The notes: generated from the letters alone by a model not told the origin. A stretch of DNA of 5,780 nt from Puniceicoccales bacterium (GCA_031259625.1 JAIRLG010000004.1:1-5780); one strand, 5' to 3'. Positions 1 through 5,780 are shown, counted from the first letter of the stretch. A program made the numbers and translations.

Positions 1-2
1 TT

Positions 3-581
3 TCCCCCGACCGCATCGAAGCGGGCACCTGGGCGTTGCTGGGGCTCTGCGCCGGCCATACCTCGGAGCCGCTGCGCATCGAGCCCTTTCCCCATGGGGA
101 GCTGGGCGCTCTGCTCTTCGTCCTGCGCGCCATGGGAGCCGAGTGGCAATTGAATGGAAATTGCCTGCGGGTCTGCGGGGGACAGAAGCTCCAAGCCACC
201 GGGGCTCACGCCAGTCCCTATCCGGGTTTTCCCACTGATTTACAGGCCCCGTTGGCGGTGCTGATGAGCCGGGCCGAGGGCGAGAGCTCCCTCCAGGACC
301 ACATTTATCCCCAGCGATTTCTCTACGCCCGGGAGCTGGAGCGCCTGGGGGCCCGCTGCGAGGTATTTTCCGGCGGACTGAAGATGAGGACGAGTTCCCT
401 GCGGGGGACGAGGGTGGAGGCCACGGACCTGCGGGCGGCGGCGGCCCTTTACATGGCCGGACTCATGGCCGATGGTTTTACCCAGGTCACCCATGCGGAG
501 TACGTCGACCGCGGCTACGAGCATTTCGAGGAAAAACTGCGGCGCCTGGGCGCCCACGTCGAGCGGCGGGCCCTCGGGTGA
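3..581 (+). CDS. murA: UDP-N-acetylglucosamine 1-carboxyvinyltransferase, C-terminal part
   Basis: MurA transfers enolpyruvate from phosphoenolpyruvate to UDP-N-acetylglucosamine in the cytoplasm, the first committed step of peptidoglycan synthesis. The window holds the last 192 residues; the start and the catalytic Cys loop (Cys115 in E. coli) lie to the left. Family marks are clear: PDRIEAGTW at the left edge, PYPGFPTDLQA with the catalytic Asp (equivalent to E. coli Asp305) encoded at 237-239, the RFLYARELERLGA segment matching the family's RFMHVPELIRMGA-type block, then EATDLRAAAAL and EYVDRGYEHFEEKLRRLGA near the C-terminus. PYPGFPTD separates it from the related EPSP synthase AroA. The fragment length agrees with the C-terminal part of a protein of about 420 residues. 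The sequence is somewhat divergent (for example QDHIYPQRF where many MurAs have IFENRF). The last codons and the TGA stop fall in a CTCGGGTGA word that recurs in the downstream repeat array. No T-tract terminator follows. Confidence 0.95.
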   Translation, partial: SPDRIEAGTWALLGLCAGHTSEPLRIEPFPHGELGALLFVLRAMGAEWQLNGNCLRVCGGQKLQATGAHASPYPGFPTDLQAPLAVLMSRAEGESSLQDHIYPQRFLYARELERLGARCEVFSGGLKMRTSSLRGTRVEATDLRAAAALYMAGLMADGFTQVTHAEYVDRGYEHFEEKLRRLGAHVERRALG

Positions 582-611
582 GTCAAGTTCCCCTCTGCGC
601 CAGAAAAATTC

Positions 612-717
612 CCCTGCCGGCTTTCCCCCGGAGGGCCCAGGACGGGGACGCCGTCCTGGGCCCTCCGGGGAGCCCGCGGAGCGGGCCTGATTCCTTCGGA
701 ATCGAAAGCCGGCAGGG
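612..717. repeat. Nested-palindrome (cloverleaf) element 1
   Basis: Four perfect stems account for 92 of the 106 bases. A 14-bp outer stem pairs 612-625 (CCCTGCCGGCTTTC) with 704-717. Inside it a 20-bp hairpin pairs 626-645 with 651-670 around the loop GGACG. A 6-bp hairpin pairs 672-677 (GCCCGC) with 681-686 around GGA. A second 6-bp hairpin pairs 689-694 (GATTCC) with 698-703 around TTC. The outer stem abuts the first and last hairpins with no unpaired base, and only one and two bases separate the inner hairpins, giving a compact four-way junction in single-stranded DNA or RNA. It is not a tRNA: the arm lengths and conserved bases do not fit. It may be a REP/MITE-like mobile repeat, a structured RNA or a transcription barrier; the sequence alone does not decide. 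Confidence 0.85.
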
Positions 718-719
718 AA

Positions 720-890
720 ATCGGGGGAGAAATCTTCACTCCCAGGCGGAGGAAAAGCCTTTGCTCTCGGGTGAGGGGAGAATTGAAAAGTTTCCACCCC
801 TGAGCGGAGGAAATTGAAGCTCCTGGGGGGAAGGGAATTGAAAAGTCTTCGCTCTCGGGTGAAAGGAATCGAAAAATTTCCGAGCGGAGG
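720..890. repeat. Degenerate tandem array of about 24-32-base units
   Basis: About six imperfect units can be aligned, at roughly 723-752, 753-778, 779-810, 811-835, 836-866 and 867-890. Recurring words are GAATTGAAAAG (780-790, 835-845; variant AATCGAAAAA at 867-876), GCTCTCGGGTGA (763-774 and 851-862) and GAGCGGAGG (802-810 and 882-890, with GGCGGAGG at 745-752). Two unit endings, CTCTCGGGTGA plus purines and GAGCGGAGG, roughly alternate. Related words also precede the first palindrome: CTCGGGTGA spans the murA stop, and AGAAAAATTCCCC lies at 603-614. Units vary in length and sequence and have no unique spacers, so this is not a CRISPR array. Function is unknown. Unit boundaries are approximate. 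Confidence 0.65.
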
Positions 891-915
891 GGATTAGTCG
901 CAGGGCCGGGATCAC

Positions 916-1005
916 GCGTGCAATGGCCCCCTGGCTTCGCCAGGGGGCGCTCCCATGGGAGCGCCTTCGCCGCAGGCGGCCGCCTGCGGCGGGGCCATTG
1001 CACGC
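916..1005. repeat. Nested-palindrome (cloverleaf) element 2
   Basis: The outer stem pairs 916-930 (GCGTGCAATGGCCCC) perfectly with 991-1005. Three inner palindromes follow: CTGGC-TTC-GCCAG at 931-943, which can extend to 927-947; the perfect 20-base palindrome GGCGCTCCCATGGGAGCGCC at 946-965; and a perfect 24-base palindrome at 968-991 centred on CGGCCG. The layout, one closing stem plus three hairpins, matches element 1, although the primary sequence differs apart from a shared TTC-loop hairpin. The C-run at 927-930 and the G-runs at 944-947 and 991-994 can pair in alternative ways, so the junction could branch-migrate. It ends 10 bases downstream of the stop codon of the minus-strand gene. 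Without a T-tract it is not a typical terminator. Confidence 0.85.
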
Positions 1006-1015
1006 CCCACCGGGC

Positions 1016-2605
1016 TCAGGGAGTAACCAAGCGCTGCTGAAGCTCGTTCAGCTTGCGCTCGCTCTCCGCATCTTTCTCCTCCCGGGCAACCCGTTGGGCA
1101 ATGGAGAGCATGCGCCGGATCCAGTAGCGCTCCTGGGGTGAGAGCGAGGGATTGGCGAGCAAGTCCGATGCGACCCGGCTGATGACCTGCCTCAGTTCGG
1201 AGAAGCGGTGGGTTTCGAAGAGCAGCCACACCTGCTGGAAGCGGATCTCGGCCTGCAATGCTTTGGGAATCTGGGGTCCGTCGACCACGCTGCTCAGCAG
1301 GGATAGGGCTCTCATCTGCTCCTCCGGATCGTGGGGATGGAGCGCCAGGACGCAGCGCAGGCGGAGCAGCTGGACCCAGGCCCTCAGCGCCTCCGACAAT
1401 CCGGACCCCTTGAGCAAATCCTCGTAGAGGAGCTGCGCGCCGAAGAACTGGTGCAGCTCGCGCAACAGCTCGCCCTCCAGCAGCTTGGCCGGCAGGCAGA
1501 AGGCCGATGCCGGATGGGCGTGGAGGATGGTTTCCAAAAGCCCGATGGCCTGGGGATAGGATTTGAATCCCCGGCGACGACTCTGCTGCGCGGAGGCGTA
1601 GAGCAATCTCGGGACGAAGGGACTCTGGGGATTTTTCTCCACAAACTCCTCCAGGATGCTGTGGGACTCATGGGCTAAGGCATGGGATTTTTGGGCTGAG
1701 GCGCGGACTTCACCGCAGGCTGGGGTGTGGGTTTCTTGGGATGAAGTATGGGATTCTTGAGACGAGGCACAGGATTCACGGGCTGGGGCGCGGGATTCGT
1801 AGGCTGAAGCATAGGCCTCTTGGGTCGAGGCGTGGGATTCGTCCCATTCCGCCAGGAAAAGACGCGAACGGATGTCGTTGGGAGTTTGGGGAAAATGTTC
1901 CCTTAAAACCTGCAGGTGCAGGCGACCGACCTCCTCATTCCCCAGCAGCATTTCCAGTTCCCCCAGATAGAGCAGGAGGAAGGAATGGATGTGTTCCCGC
2001 AGCGAGGGATCCCGCAGGGCATGGTAGCGCTCCAGGAGTTCCTTGGCCCGGAGGTGACTCGTGTGCGTGTAGTGGCATTGGAACAGGAGGTAGGTCTCGA
2101 CGAAGAGATGGTAGATTTCCACCTCCTCCGTGGGCGCGCGAAGGCCCTCCGCCAGGGCCTTCCCGTTCTGAAAAAACTGCAGCGCCTTTTCGAATTTTCC
2201 CTGCGCGGACAGCGCCTGCACCACATTCCACAGGGCCTCCCAGGTCGGCAGGTGCTGCAGGAGCTCCGGTTGGGCCTGAATCCTGAGGAGCAGAAATGGG
2301 CCCAGCTTTTCCGTCAGGGCGAGCTGGAGCCGCAGCCAGACGTATTGGCCCAGCAGGACGGCGTAGGATTCGCCCGTAAAAATATCCTCCTCCGGCAGGA
2401 GCGCTTCGTAGATCAACAGAGCCGGTTCGAGGGCCCCCTCCTGAATCTGGGCCAGGGCCTTCCGCCTTCCGGCCTCGGCCTCCGCGATTCTGGCCGCCCG
2501 GGAGGGCGGAGAGGCCTCATCGTCTCGAACGGTGGCATTCCCTCCGACGGCGCTTAGGCCGAGACCGAGGAGAAAAATATTGCTCAGGTGGGGGAAAGCT
2601 CGCAT
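1016..2605 (-). CDS. Secreted helical-repeat (TPR-like) protein of unknown function
   Basis: The 529-residue product starts with a signal peptide: Arg2, a hydrophobic stretch at about residues 10-20 (IFLLGLGLSAV) and a likely cleavage after GNA at residue 24. It is therefore probably exported to the periplasm. The mature protein is almost wholly predicted amphipathic helix rich in Leu, Ala, Glu and Gln, with phrases such as EPALLIYEALLPEE, GKFEKALQFFQNGKALAEG and YPQAIGLLETILHAHP that resemble TPR or similar solenoid repeats; no enzyme motif is seen. Such proteins usually act as protein-binding scaffolds, but the partner is unknown. Residues 259-315 are a low-complexity insert made of seven-residue units (ASxQESH type) from a 21-bp DNA repeat. 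The ATG at 2605 is chosen because it gives the signal peptide and is preceded by AGGA at a 5-base spacing. The gene stands alone on this strand, divergent from the Nif3 gene and convergent with murA. TPR assignment is inference from helix pattern. Confidence 0.85.
   Translation of the reverse strand: MRAFPHLSNIFLLGLGLSAVGGNATVRDDEASPPSRAARIAEAEAGRRKALAQIQEGALEPALLIYEALLPEEDIFTGESYAVLLGQYVWLRLQLALTEKLGPFLLLRIQAQPELLQHLPTWEALWNVVQALSAQGKFEKALQFFQNGKALAEGLRAPTEEVEIYHLFVETYLLFQCHYTHTSHLRAKELLERYHALRDPSLREHIHSFLLLYLGELEMLLGNEEVGRLHLQVLREHFPQTPNDIRSRLFLAEWDESHASTQEAYASAYESRAPARESCASSQESHTSSQETHTPACGEVRASAQKSHALAHESHSILEEFVEKNPQSPFVPRLLYASAQQSRRRGFKSYPQAIGLLETILHAHPASAFCLPAKLLEGELLRELHQFFGAQLLYEDLLKGSGLSEALRAWVQLLRLRCVLALHPHDPEEQMRALSLLSSVVDGPQIPKALQAEIRFQQVWLLFETHRFSELRQVISRVASDLLANPSLSPQERYWIRRMLSIAQRVAREEKDAESERKLNELQQRLVTP
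1661..1841 (-). repeat. In-frame 21-bp tandem repeat (minisatellite) inside the secreted-protein gene
   Basis: Eight units can be laid out without gaps: 1661-1681, 1682-1702, 1703-1726 (24 bp), 1727-1747, 1748-1768, 1769-1789, 1790-1810 and 1811-1831, with a partial ninth to 1841. On the plus strand most units follow a RYGGGATTC-TTGGGCTGAGGC pattern with scattered substitutions. Every unit is a multiple of three, so the frame is kept. The encoded peptides are ASTQEAY, ASAYESR, APAREYC-like APARESC, ASSQESH, TSSQETH, TPACGEVR, ASAQKSH and ALAHESH. Expansion by slippage or unequal recombination inside a linker between helical segments is the likely origin, and copy number may vary among strains. 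Confidence 0.85.
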
Positions 2606-2610
2606 CTTAG

Positions 2611-2614
2611 TCCT
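2611..2614 (-). promoter_or_regulatory. Shine-Dalgarno site of the secreted-protein gene
   Basis: On the minus strand AGGA lies five bases before the ATG at 2605 (AGGACTAAG-ATG). It supports this start, as does the signal peptide that begins there. Confidence 0.5.
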
Positions 2615-2631
2615 GCACCTCTTTGCACTTT

Positions 2632-3393
2632 ATGGAAGCCTCACTCAGCTCCATTGTCCGCTTTTGCGACGCGTATGTCAATCGGGAAGCCATTGCCGAC
2701 TATCCGGGGGCCCACAACGGGCTGCAGTTCGAGAATTCCGGAAAGCTAGGGCGCATCGGCGCGGCGGTGGATGCGAGCCTGGAGAGCATTCGAGCGGCGG
2801 CGAAGGAGGCAGTGGATCTTCTCCTCGTCCACCACGGCCTGTTCTGGGCCCCAGCGGCCCCGGTCACGGGCAGCCGATTTCAGAAGTACCGCCTCCTGCT
2901 GGAGCAGGACATCGCGGTCTACAGCAGCCACCTGCCCCTGGATCTGCATCCGGAGATCGGGAACAACGCGAGCATTGCGGTCCGGCTGGGTCGGAAGGTC
3001 TCCTCCTGGGATTTCCCCTACGAAGGCCATCCGCACCCCATCGCCGCCGTGGTGGACTGGGGGGCCTCGCGGACGGAGCTGGAGGAAAAACTGCGGGAAC
3101 TGTTCCCGCAGACGCTTCACCTGGGCTTCGGGCCGGAGGCCATCGACCGCGTCGTGATCTCCTCCGGCGGCGGCGGCGGAGTCATTCCCTCCTTGAGGGA
3201 AAAGGGCCACCATACCCTGATCACGGGCGAGGGGCACCAGCACCACTATACCCTGGCCCAGGAGGAGGGACTCAACGTCTACTTCTGCGGCCACTACGCG
3301 ACGGAGGTTTTCGGCGTCCAAAATCTGGCCCGGCGCGTCGCCGAGGAGTTCGGCCTATCCTACACCTTTCTGCCGACGTCCTGTCCACTGTAG
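2632..3393 (+). CDS. Nif3-like dinuclear metal-centre protein
   Basis: This is a 253-residue member of the NIF3/YbgI/DUF34 family, close to E. coli YbgI in length (247). Family proteins form toroidal hexamers with two metal ions per subunit; some are annotated GTP cyclohydrolase 1 type 2, but the physiological reaction is unsettled, so no enzyme name is given here. All five expected metal ligands are visible: His67 and His68 in LLLVHHGLFW, Asp104 in SSHLPLDLHPE, and His221 and Glu225 in FCGHYATEVFG. Other family marks are HNGLQ at 28-32, a glycine-rich SSGGGGG at about 177-183 and LITGEGHQHH at 196-205, where many relatives have a TGD-type motif. The ATG at 2632 is preferred; a TTG at 2623 is possible. 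No clear Shine-Dalgarno site precedes either. The helicase gene follows after 30 bases on the same strand, suggesting co-transcription. The gene is divergent from the secreted-protein gene. Confidence 0.92.
   Translation: MEASLSSIVRFCDAYVNREAIADYPGAHNGLQFENSGKLGRIGAAVDASLESIRAAAKEAVDLLLVHHGLFWAPAAPVTGSRFQKYRLLLEQDIAVYSSHLPLDLHPEIGNNASIAVRLGRKVSSWDFPYEGHPHPIAAVVDWGASRTELEEKLRELFPQTLHLGFGPEAIDRVVISSGGGGGVIPSLREKGHHTLITGEGHQHHYTLAQEEGLNVYFCGHYATEVFGVQNLARRVAEEFGLSYTFLPTSCPL
2653..2681 (-). promoter_or_regulatory. Candidate sigma-70-type promoter for the secreted-protein gene
   Basis: Reading the minus strand, a perfect -35 box TTGACA (2681-2676) is followed after exactly 17 bases by GACAAT (2658-2653), which matches four of six positions of TATAAT. 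Transcription would start near 2646 and leave a leader of about 40 bases carrying the AGGA ribosome site. The site lies inside the first codons of the divergent Nif3 gene, which is expected because only 26 bases separate the two start codons. A chance match cannot be excluded. No comparably good plus-strand promoter for the Nif3 gene was seen. Confidence 0.4.
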
Positions 3394-3423
3394 GACGATC
3401 CGCCCGATGGGATCCGGTCAACG

Positions 3424-5780
3424 ATGTCGGAAAATGCTCAGCCCTTAGGAGATTCGTCGCGCTGGACTCCGGCGGTTATCGACGCCTGGATGGACCGCCT
3501 ATCCCGCCTCCGCAAGGGGAAGGCCTGGTCGGCGGCGGACGTGAAGAAGGGGCGCGAGATCTACGAGGCCGGCCTCTGCACGGAGCTGGAGCTGCAGACC
3601 GACGAGGTGCTGGTGCGCTTCCGGTCGCCGAAGGAGCGCATCTACGTCGTGATCGATGCCTCCGTCGAGCCCTGGCGATTCCACTCCTCCATCAAGGACC
3701 CCTCGCTGGCCGTGGGCTACCAGGTGGCGACGGTTCTCCTCGTCGAAGGAGAGCTCTGGGATTACCTCCGAACGGAGGCGACCGCGGAAGGCGGCTTCGT
3801 CGCGCCGTCGCTCGCGGCGGTAAAGCGGAAGAAAAGGCTGGCGGCCCAGCGGCCACGCCTGAAATTCCGGATGAGAAACAATGCACTGGAGGTGGAAGTG
3901 CTGTCCCTCTCCTCCTACCGAGGGCAGATGGTCGACGCCGACGAGGCGGAGCGGGGCCGACGGGAAAGGGAGAGCTGGCTGCGCTTCCTCTTCTACGCCA
4001 AACGGGCCGGATTCGTCGCGACGCATACGCCGCACACCTACGCCCTGCGCGAGCGGGAGCGGCTCATCCACTTCTACCGCCGAGAACTGCCGAAGTGGAA
4101 GATGTGGAGCGAGATTTCCTGCGAGGAGGACTTGAATCTGCTCCTGCAGAACGTGCACATCGTCGCGCTGCGGCCCCTGGCGAAGGCGCTGGACGCGGAG
4201 CATATTTCCGTCGAGTGGACGGTGCCGGAGCTGGCCCTGGGCAAGGAAGAACTCCAACACCTGAAAGGGGGCAAGGAGGAGGCGGTCTTCCTGCCCCGAC
4301 GGGGTTGGGTGCGCCTTTCCCGGGATTCCCTCCTGCAGATGGCGGAGTGGAAGCGCTCGGCCACCCTGTTCCCATCGGGCATTCTGCCGCCCTACATGCT
4401 GCTCTCCTCCTACGGAGCTCTGACCCAGAGCCTCGTGGCGGATACCCCTCTACAGGACTGGCTGAAGGAGGTCAGCAGGGCCGAAGCGGGGCCCCTGCCC
4501 GTCCTGCCGAACTTCCTGCGGCCCTACCAGCGGGAAGGGGTGGAGTGGATCTGTCGCCTGGCATCCTACCACCTCCACGGCCTGCTGGCGGACGACATGG
4601 GCCTGGGCAAGACGCTGCAGGTGCTGGTCGTCCTGGAGCGCTTCGCTGCGGAAAAGCCCTCGCTGGTGGTCTGCCCGGCCGGCGTAGTGGATGTCTGGTA
4701 CGGCGAGGCGAGGAAATTTTTCCCGCAGCTGTCGGTGGCCATCGTCGGTCGGCCCAATGGATTTCCCGGGGCCTCGCTGCGGATCGCGAGCTATACCCAG
4801 CTGCGGATGCAGCGGGCGGCGCTGACGCACGTCGACTGGAATTTCGTGGTGCTGGATGAGGCCCAGTGGATCAAGAATGAGCGGACGAAGACCTTCCAGG
4901 CCTGCCTCGGCCTGAAGGCCAAGACGCGGCTGGCCCTGACCGGCACACCCATCGAGAACCGCCTGCAGGACCTGTGGAATCTCTTCCGCTTCCTGATGCC
5001 GGGATTTTTGGGGAGCTGGAACCTGTTCCAGGAGCGCCTGCAGAAGCCCTCGGCCCTGAAGGAGCTGCGCAGAGAACTGCGCCCCTTCATCCTGCGCCGC
5101 ACCAAGGAGGAAGTCCTGCGGGAACTGCCGGCGAAGTCGGAGATCGAGCTCAGCTGCCCGCTGCTGCCCCTACAGCAACACCTCTACACCCAGACCCTGC
5201 GGAAGGCCCAGGAGCAGTACCGGGAGGAGTGGTCCGGGGCGGCCGAACGGCACCGCTTCTCCATCCTGGCCCAGCTGATGCGCCTCCGCCAGCTGGCCTG
5301 CGATCCGGCACTGGTGGCCGGTCATGGCGATAGCCCCTGGTCTTCGTCGGGCAAGCTGCTGCGCCTGGAGTCGAAGCTGTCCGAGGCCTTTTTCGCCGAG
5401 AAGAAGGTCGTCATCTTCAGCCAATTCGTCCGCTTTCTGGAGCGCATCGAAGGGCTGCTGCAGGAGCGTTTCCCTTCCATCCCCCGCTTCCGGATCACCG
5501 GTGCGACGGTGCGGCGGGGGGAGATCGTCCAGGAATTCCAGAGCCTCTCCGGCCCGGCCGCCTTCCTGATCAGCCTGCGGGCCGGCGGGGTCGGCATCAC
5601 CCTGACGGCGGCGGACTACGTCTTCCTGATGGACCCCTGGTGGAATCCATCCGTGGAGCGGCAGGCCATCGACCGCGTCCACCGCTGGGGCCAGAAGCAC
5701 TCCACCATCGTCTACCGCTTCATCAGCGGCGGCACGCTGGAGGAGCAAATCCAACAGCTGAAGGCGAAGAAGGAGCAGCT
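3424..5780 (+). CDS. SNF2-family DEAD/H-box ATPase (helicase-like), partial at the 3' end
   Basis: 785 residues are visible and the frame is open to the window edge. The C-terminal half is a SNF2/Rad54-type double-RecA ATPase that would move on double-stranded DNA and remodel DNA-bound protein complexes. Motifs in order: LRPYQREGVEW (365-375), Walker A DDMGLGKT (390-397), VVCPA (415-419), Walker B DEAQ (478-481), LTGTPIEN (505-512), KVVIFSQF (661-668), LRAGGVGITLTAADYV (718-733) with DPWWNP (737-742), and the arginine-finger motif QAIDRVHRWGQ (747-757). Motif VI is already passed, so only a short C-terminus is missing. Residues 40-107 (GREIYEAG onward) resemble the SWIM domain of bacterial SWI2/SNF2 proteins but lack its CxC...CxH zinc ligands; only Cys52 occurs before residue 233. 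The middle part (about 130-350) has no recognised motif. The ATG at 3424 is the first start after the Nif3 stop in the same frame; only weak GGGA precedes it. It probably shares an operon with the Nif3 gene. The target is unknown. Confidence 0.95.
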   Translation, partial: MSENAQPLGDSSRWTPAVIDAWMDRLSRLRKGKAWSAADVKKGREIYEAGLCTELELQTDEVLVRFRSPKERIYVVIDASVEPWRFHSSIKDPSLAVGYQVATVLLVEGELWDYLRTEATAEGGFVAPSLAAVKRKKRLAAQRPRLKFRMRNNALEVEVLSLSSYRGQMVDADEAERGRRERESWLRFLFYAKRAGFVATHTPHTYALRERERLIHFYRRELPKWKMWSEISCEEDLNLLLQNVHIVALRPLAKALDAEHISVEWTVPELALGKEELQHLKGGKEEAVFLPRRGWVRLSRDSLLQMAEWKRSATLFPSGILPPYMLLSSYGALTQSLVADTPLQDWLKEVSRAEAGPLPVLPNFLRPYQREGVEWICRLASYHLHGLLADDMGLGKTLQVLVVLERFAAEKPSLVVCPAGVVDVWYGEARKFFPQLSVAIVGRPNGFPGASLRIASYTQLRMQRAALTHVDWNFVVLDEAQWIKNERTKTFQACLGLKAKTRLALTGTPIENRLQDLWNLFRFLMPGFLGSWNLFQERLQKPSALKELRRELRPFILRRTKEEVLRELPAKSEIELSCPLLPLQQHLYTQTLRKAQEQYREEWSGAAERHRFSILAQLMRLRQLACDPALVAGHGDSPWSSSGKLLRLESKLSEAFFAEKKVVIFSQFVRFLERIEGLLQERFPSIPRFRITGATVRRGEIVQEFQSLSGPAAFLISLRAGGVGITLTAADYVFLMDPWWNPSVERQAIDRVHRWGQKHSTIVYRFISGGTLEEQIQQLKAKKEQ

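Larger units (their letters stand above)
582..1015. other. Convergent intergenic region filled with repeats and palindromes
   Basis: This gap separates the converging ends of murA and the secreted-protein gene. It contains no convincing gene: open frames crossing it translate the repeats and change character from end to end. It holds, in order, a short repeat-like leader (582-611), a nested palindrome (612-717), a degenerate tandem array (about 720-890), a short spacer, and a second nested palindrome (916-1005) whose edge is 10 bases from the stop codon of the minus-strand gene. Neither palindrome is followed by a T-tract in either reading direction, so a standard intrinsic terminator is not visible. 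A role as a two-way transcription barrier is possible but unproven. Confidence 0.8.

Noticed and set aside
612..717. tRNA or rho-independent terminator
   Set aside because: The cloverleaf has a 20-bp arm and no tRNA conserved bases or anticodon layout, and no T-tract follows on either strand.
720..890. Possible CRISPR array
   Set aside because: The units are degenerate and directly abutting, vary in length and have no unique spacers; no cas gene is present.
515..1003. A minus-strand open frame of about 160 codons across the repeats
   Set aside because: It begins in murA and translates both palindromes and the array into Pro/Arg/Ser-rich low-complexity sequence with no start signal or recognisable motif.
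1903..2557. Plus-strand and alternative-frame open frames within the secreted-protein gene
   Set aside because: They are antisense or shifted readings of a gene that has a signal peptide, a ribosome site and an in-frame tandem repeat on the minus strand.
2532..4859. A 775-codon open frame on the plus strand
   Set aside because: It overlaps the signal-peptide end of the secreted-protein gene, all of the Nif3 gene and more than half of the helicase, all of which have clear family motifs in other frames. Its product is a Gly/Arg/Pro/Ala-rich string typical of an out-of-frame reading of GC-rich DNA.
3424..5780. Type I restriction or defence helicase
   Set aside because: The motifs (DEAQ, LTGTPIEN, RVHRWGQ) are those of SNF2/Rad54 proteins; no nuclease, methylase or other defence gene is visible in the window. 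A defence role is not excluded but nothing here supports it.

Overview
This window is GC-rich bacterial chromosome with four protein genes: the 3' end of a murA gene (+), a secreted helical-repeat protein (-), a Nif3-family metal protein (+) and a SNF2-type helicase that runs off the right edge (+). MurA indicates a peptidoglycan-making bacterium. The SNF2 protein with a SWIM-like N-terminus beside a Nif3 protein would fit a Verrucomicrobiota/Opitutae-like genome, but that assignment is a weak inference from gene content. Nothing here looks like phage, plasmid or a classical insertion sequence.

Layout: murA ends at 581. The secreted-protein gene reads toward it and ends at 1016, so the 434-base gap 582-1015 lies between convergent genes. 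This gap is the most unusual part of the window. It holds two separate nested-palindrome elements, 612-717 and 916-1005, each of which can fold into a closing stem carrying three hairpins (a four-way-junction or cloverleaf shape). Between them, about 720-890, is a degenerate tandem array of roughly 24-32-base units rich in GAATTGAAAAG, CTCTCGGGTGA and GAGCGGAGG words. No credible gene lies in the gap.

The secreted-protein gene (2605 to 1016) has an N-terminal signal peptide, long amphipathic helices of TPR-like character, and an in-frame 21-bp tandem repeat that encodes a seven-residue low-complexity insert. It is transcribed divergently from the Nif3 gene. The two start codons are only 26 bases apart, so at least one promoter must lie inside the neighbouring coding sequence; a good minus-strand candidate is at 2653-2681.

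The Nif3 gene (2632-3393) and the helicase gene (3424 to the edge) point the same way with a 30-base gap and probably form an operon. The Nif3 protein keeps all five expected metal ligands. The helicase keeps all the SNF2 ATPase motifs, but its N-terminal region resembles a SWIM domain that has lost its zinc-binding cysteines. No functional link between these two proteins is established by the sequence.
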